Shown here piece by piece: positions 15,685 through 19,637 of a stretch of DNA of 19,637 nt. A program made the translations under genes and the position numbers. The DNA is from CAJBLF01 sp964463255 (GTDB lineage: Bacteria; Patescibacteriota; Gracilibacteria; Absconditabacterales; Absconditicoccaceae). Numbering within the stretch: the stretch's first letter is position 1; each line of letters opens with the position of its first letter. Location of the stretch: assembly GCA_964463255.1 (NCBI GenBank), contig CAYXBC010000046.1, forward strand, positions 1 through 19,637. The letters are read 5' to 3'. Below the pieces are notes generated by a model. That model did no database searches. It saw only the letters and a list, made by a program, of their open reading frames with translations, and was not told the DNA's origin.

Positions 15685-16467
15685 ATGAAACCAAAATTTT
15701 TGTATTTATTTATCGCCGCTATCGCGGGAGTATTCTTTTCGAGCTGTAATCGTTATGATCAAGGGACTTCATTCGCTGATGTCAAAGCTGACTTCCCATC
15801 TATTCAGTGGAAACAGGTAATGTCTGATAGTGTGCGTAACAGTATCATACAATATGCTGTCGTCATGGGTAAGGATTTTCGTCCTGATATCTCTCAATTG
15901 ATTGTTCATACATACTATGGGATATTAACTGTTCCTGATACGATTATCAAAGACGTCCCTTTGTATCTTTCAGTTCTCCGGTTTGGTTCTCCTATGATTG
16001 CCAAGCGCGAGTTTAAGCGTATATCGGGACCATCATTGTGGGAAGCTCCCAAGACAAGATTTACGTTGTTGATTATAGATCCTGTTATGTTCACACAGGC
16101 TACGGTCATCAAAGAGACCAGAGATATATTACTATTCTGGCAATTCATGCTTATTATTGTATCTTTGATTTTCTTCTTATGGATATTGAGTGCCGATGAC
16201 ATCGAGGGATATATTATTGCATCCACGATTACGCTTATACTTATGTATCTCAGTGTAGTAAGTCTCTCGTATATGCTCTCTGTTCTTTTGATCCTAACCT
16301 ATACAGGGATACATGGTTTTAGGTCTTGGACCGGTTATCTCAAAAATAAGAGAAAAAAACATCACACTATGTGATGTATTGATGTATCAAAAGAGCGGCG
16401 TATTTGCCGCTCTTTTTTTTATGTTCAGTATTTTTTATTCTCCTCTTATTGCATTGATGACATCTAG
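15685..16467 (+). CDS. Lipoprotein-like membrane protein whose frame passes a terminal UGA and a terminator
   Basis: The N-terminus MKPKFLYLFIAAIAGVFFSSC is a lipoprotein signal (lipobox FSSC, Cys21). An extracellular mixed domain follows (VKADFPSIQWKQVMSDSV to about residue 150), then two or three hydrophobic helices (FWQFMLIIVSLIFFLWIL, EGYIIASTITLILMYLSVV, YMLSVLLILTY) and a basic tail RKKHHTM. Then comes UGA at 16372-16374. In the standard code the protein ends there with 229 residues, 14 bp before a strong hairpin terminator. In code 25 UGA is Gly, and the frame runs through the terminator to TAG 16465-16467 (260 residues), overlapping the 3' end of lysS by 33 bp; the added tail (CIDVSKERRICRS, then aromatic residues) looks unnatural. 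There are no UGA codons before 16372. The true end is unresolved. No family is recognised. Confidence 0.65.
16389..16420. terminator. Intrinsic terminator between the lipoprotein gene and lysS
   Basis: AAAAGAGCGGC (16389-16399) pairs with GCCGCTCTTTT (16406-16416) as a perfect 11-bp stem with a GTATTT loop, followed by T to 16420. It lies 14 bp after the UGA at 16372 and 14 bp beyond the lysS stop at 16435. On the minus strand a shorter T-tract follows, so it can serve both genes. Confidence 0.9.
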
Positions 16468-18615
16468 AGTGAATTCGTCCAATGGAATAGCTAGATATTT
16501 TTCGCAATTTTTTACTTCTTCCCTATCTACGCCTGCAGCGAAATGTTTGTCTTTTAATTTCTTTTTGACGGAGCTGAAGTCCATGCCTTCGAGTCCGGTC
16601 GGTCTCATTAGTGAAACTGCATAGATGAAGCCTGATAATTCATCTACTGAAATGAGATATCTTCTGAGTAGCGAATCTATAGCTACTGAAGTCTTTGCGG
16701 TATAATGTGATTTTATGTCATCTGCCAAACATTGAGGAAGATGAATCTCTCCTACGATCTCTTCGAATTCTTTTCCGAGATGTCTCTCAGGGTCTTTGCC
16801 GATATGATCCCAATCGATGTCATGGAGCATGCCTGCGATATATCGGAGTTCTTCGTTTTGATGTAGTTTTTTTGCAAAATATTTCATGACATTTGCTACA
16901 TCCAAACAATGTCTATAGGTGTCTTTGAGATATTTCTTGGCCAAATTTTCAACTGCTTCCAGTGACGGCAAATTGCCGTACATAGCTGCAACATCTATTT
17001 CACATGTTTCTATCTCCATTTTCTTTTCTGCTTTCATCAGTGGAAACATTACTACATCTCTGAGATTATCCTGCTCGGTAAGAATGGCCAATATTCTTTC
17101 CAATCCCATACCGAATCCGGATTGTGGCGGCATACCGTATTCCATAGCCGTGACGAAATCATCATCGCTTGCGGTAGCTTCTTCATCTCAATTTTCTGCT
17201 GCTTCAGCTTGTTTATCAAAATTTTCTTGCTGGAGGATAGGGTCTACGAGCTCAGAATATGCTTTGCAGATTTCCCATCCATTGACGAGTAACTGGAACT
17301 GTTCTACGATATTTTCTTCTTTGTCGGAAACTCTTGCAAGCGGCTGCATGATAACCGGATAATTGTAGATGAATGCTGGACCTATTATTTTTGGTCTCAA
17401 TACTTTCTTGTACAAGTAATCTATTAGCGTTGTCGTCCCCATTTTGTGCATCCCTTCAAATTCTATTCCTTTCTTTTTGATGTCAGATCTCAGTAGGTCA
17501 TTATCGTTCATCCCGTATTTGGTGATATCTATTCCGCTTGCTTCCTGTATCCCTTTGGTAAAATCTATTCTTTTTCGCGGTGTGGTGAAATCTACTTCCT
17601 TGATGATGTCTTCTTTGTCTTTGACGTTTATCTTTTTGGATAATCAGAGCTTCTCGAAGAGATAATCAAACATCTTTTCGGTGAATCTCATATTGTCTTC
17701 GTAATTTCGGTAGACTGCGTAATGTTCGACCTGTGTGAATTCTTGCAGATGACTTGGATCTGATCCTTCGTTTCTAAAATCCTGTCCTATCTCGAATACT
17801 TTCTCGAATCTTCCTACGGTGGCTTTTTTGAGTCCTGTTTCAAACGCTATCCTCAGAAAGACTTCTGCGTCGTAGTCGTTATGATGAGTCATGAATGGTC
17901 TTGCTGCTGCTCCGGAAGCAGAATTTCCAAGTATATTGGTCTGGATTTCGGTAAATCATTCCTTGGTGTAAAATTCTCTCAGCACTTGATAAAATTTTGA
18001 TTTTAGAAGAAATCTTTTGTAAGTCTCCGGATTCATAGTCAGGTCAAGATATCTTTTTCTATAAAGTTCTTCCTGATCCTGTAATCCGTGAAATTTTTCC
18101 GGTAAGGGTCTGATTGCTTTGGAAAGAAATTTAAATTCTGATACAAATATCGTGAGCTCTCCTTTGTGTGTCTTGAATATCTCTCCGCGTACTCCTATGA
18201 AATCACCGATATCTACCATCTTTTCTATAAATTTATATGCAGACATTTCTCCTTCGCTACCATCTTGGATATTGGCTATTGGTCATTGGTCATTCATTAT
18301 TAGTTTACAGTTGTCACGGTGGAACATGAGCTGGATTTCTGCCGTGCTGTCCAATAATTTTGCGAATGCTAATTTTCCGTGGGTACGATAAAGCATTATT
18401 CTCCCCGCAGTTTCCGCTTGGATGACTGGCGAAAGTATGATATCATTGATATCGCGATGCTGTGCATTTTCCTGATCTTTTATAATATCTCCTATAAGAT
18501 GTTTCTTATCGAAAGATTGCGCGTAGGGGAGTATCCCCATGCTTTTAAGTTTTTTCGCTCTTGCGATACGTACATCGCGCTCGCCCTGATGATCTTTTTG
18601 GATGTCTTCTGTCAT
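16435..18615 (-). CDS. lysS: Class II lysyl-tRNA synthetase fused to a C-terminal HD-family hydrolase domain
   Basis: LysRS charges tRNA-Lys with lysine in the cytoplasm. Residues 1-530 are a complete bacterial class II enzyme: RIARAKKLKSMGILPYAQSF, an OB-fold anticodon-binding domain (AGRIMLYRTHGKLAFAKL), ELYRKRYLDLTMNPE, motif 2 EIGQDFRNEGSD (275-286), and motif 3 SGFGMGLERI (499-508) with RDVVMFPLMK. Bacterial LysRS normally ends near residue 500. Here about 195 residues follow without a stop, forming an HD domain: YRHCLDVANVM (His569), GMLHDIDWDHI (His598-Asp599), KSHYTA (His637), ISVDELSGFIYAVSLMRP (Asp658), KKKLKDKHFAAGVDREE. This order matches the stand-alone HD hydrolases of COG2316, as I recall it. 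Four UGA codons (18283, 17956, 17644, 17188) encode Gly, out of about 40. The start is ATG 18615; the stop is TAA. It lies 42 bp downstream of the pilin-like gene. Confidence 0.95.
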
Positions 18616-18657
18616 GCTCTGATGATCAAATAATAAAGAATGATTTTAGTTCAAGAT

Positions 18658-19637
18658 TTATTTTGTATAGAAGTTCTTGGTATTGAATGTCGTCTGTACT
18701 CCTATCTGGAAGGTATCAATTTCGTCGTCTTTCATGCCCAACCTTTTTCGTCGTATCTGTCCATAGAGCTTGGTGGTGAGGTTAATGGTGAAATATGGAT
18801 TTATCTGAACGTTGTTTTCTGCCAGCGCATATTGCGGATTCTTGGTCGGAAAGATGATGAGATTTCGGTAACTGAAAGTGACACTCTTCTGGAAGAGATT
18901 GACCCATCCGTCATCTACTCATGATGCAAGTTTATATCATGAATACACGCTTCCGATTCCGGTTCCATTACACATAAACCCTTGTTTATAGTCACATGCT
19001 CGTGTATCTATCTTTCCATCATAGACTCCTGAAGAATTATTTATGTCGAAGTCATGGTTGCTTCCTGCGTCGAATCATCTTAGTCTCAATATTTGGAGTG
19101 AATAGAGCTTTTCGCTGTCAAAATTTCACGTCGTTCCATCACCGTTCCAATCACCGCTTGCTATCAGCTTTCTTCTCATGAATATCCTGGATTTGCCGTC
19201 TTGGGAGATGAGATAGAGTTCTTGGATACCGGTAGCGTTATCAATTGCTGTCGGGCCTTTCATGACATTTTCATCGTCATCATCATTTCGTGCTCCTGAA
19301 ATGGAGTCGGTATCATCTTTGACGTCTCGGAACTGTCGGCTATATTGGCCGAAGGATTGTTTTCCTGTATTTATACATCAGGAACCGTTCTGCACATTAG
19401 TTTCTTTTATTACTTTATATGGTCGATAAGTTATATCTTGACCTGTCATCGAACTACAAAAATAGATTTTATGCTGTCATGAGGGTGCTGGTGATATACT
19501 ATTATTGTTTCCATATGCGGTAAAACGAGAACAGTATCATCCTGTACTGACATCTCGTCTAAATCCTGTTGAATATCGATTGTTGCATCCTATATTTTTC
19601 CTGTTGAAATATTCTTCATAGTCTATTGTCTGTCTCT
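18658..19637 (-). CDS. Partial surface or pseudopilin-like protein, C-terminal 326 residues; N-terminus outside the window
   Basis: The frame stays open from the right edge to TAA 18660-18658 with many UGA codons read as Gly. Visible content: several Cys residues (GCNNRYS, YCSRF, FCSSMTG, GCINTGK, RACDYKQGFMCNG) that could form disulphides, which points to an exported protein; an Asp-rich stretch (ARNDDDDENVMKG); the strings ELYLISQDGKSRIFMRRKLI and SGDWNGDGTTGNF; and a C-terminus GVQTTFNTKNFYTK. LYLIS.DG..RI.MRR is a pattern I associate with long prepilin-like proteins of these phyla, but the diagnostic N-terminal methylation motif would lie beyond the edge, so this is an inference. It may be cotranscribed with lysS downstream. 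Confidence 0.7.

Noticed and set aside
16313..17362. Plus-strand frames of 100-147 codons across lysS
   Set aside because: They are antisense to conserved LysRS and HD motifs and have Ser/Ile-rich shadow composition.

Overview
This is a chromosomal stretch of a bacterium that reads UGA as glycine (genetic code 25), the signature of Absconditabacteria (SR1) and Gracilibacteria in the Candidate Phyla Radiation. In the standard code most genes here break at TGA. With UGA read as Gly they join into full-length proteins, and the recoded codons fall on invariant glycines, for example in the YGGVVPE, HPGLPG and AGGVSSN motifs of TsaD. Every recognised gene ends in TAA or TAG except one lipoprotein gene, whose apparent TGA stop is a special case. 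The DNA is AT-rich and intergenic spaces are short. I see no clear Shine-Dalgarno motif before any start. No tRNA, rRNA, CRISPR array, transposase or phage gene is visible, and the sequence cannot separate SR1 from Gracilibacteria.

Layout, left to right: the end of a small protein, possibly of the four-helix-bundle family (1-101); a lipid-linked polysaccharide flippase (160-1740, +); a 571-residue protein with a charged N-terminal half and an S1-like C-terminus (1761-3476, -), divergent from tsaD for tRNA t6A modification (3602-4657, +). Next come three minus-strand genes: a SlyD-like FKBP lipoprotein, a Nudix hydrolase and a Bacteroidetes-type purM (7126 down to 4739). A 1413-residue PKD-repeat surface protein fills 7309-11550 (+) and converges on a dCMP deaminase (11609-12103, -). 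Two small unrecognised plus-strand genes, each with its own terminator, follow (12220-13261).

The right part holds a 59-residue PspC-domain protein, a UPF0489-family protein and a DNA polymerase III delta'-like clamp-loader subunit, all on the minus strand (15375 down to 13361). A lipoprotein/membrane protein gene (15685-16467, +) converges on a lysyl-tRNA synthetase fused to a C-terminal HD-family hydrolase domain (16435-18615, -). The window ends inside a surface or pilin-like protein (18658 to beyond 19637, -).

Information-processing genes (tsaD, lysS, holB) mix with envelope genes (flippase, PKD protein, FKBP lipoprotein, PspC, pilin-like protein) and isolated nucleotide-metabolism enzymes (purM, dCMP deaminase, Nudix). 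The most notable points are the LysRS-HD fusion, a purM with no UGA codon among 36 glycines, and the lipoprotein gene whose apparent UGA stop is followed directly by a terminator although UGA should be read through.
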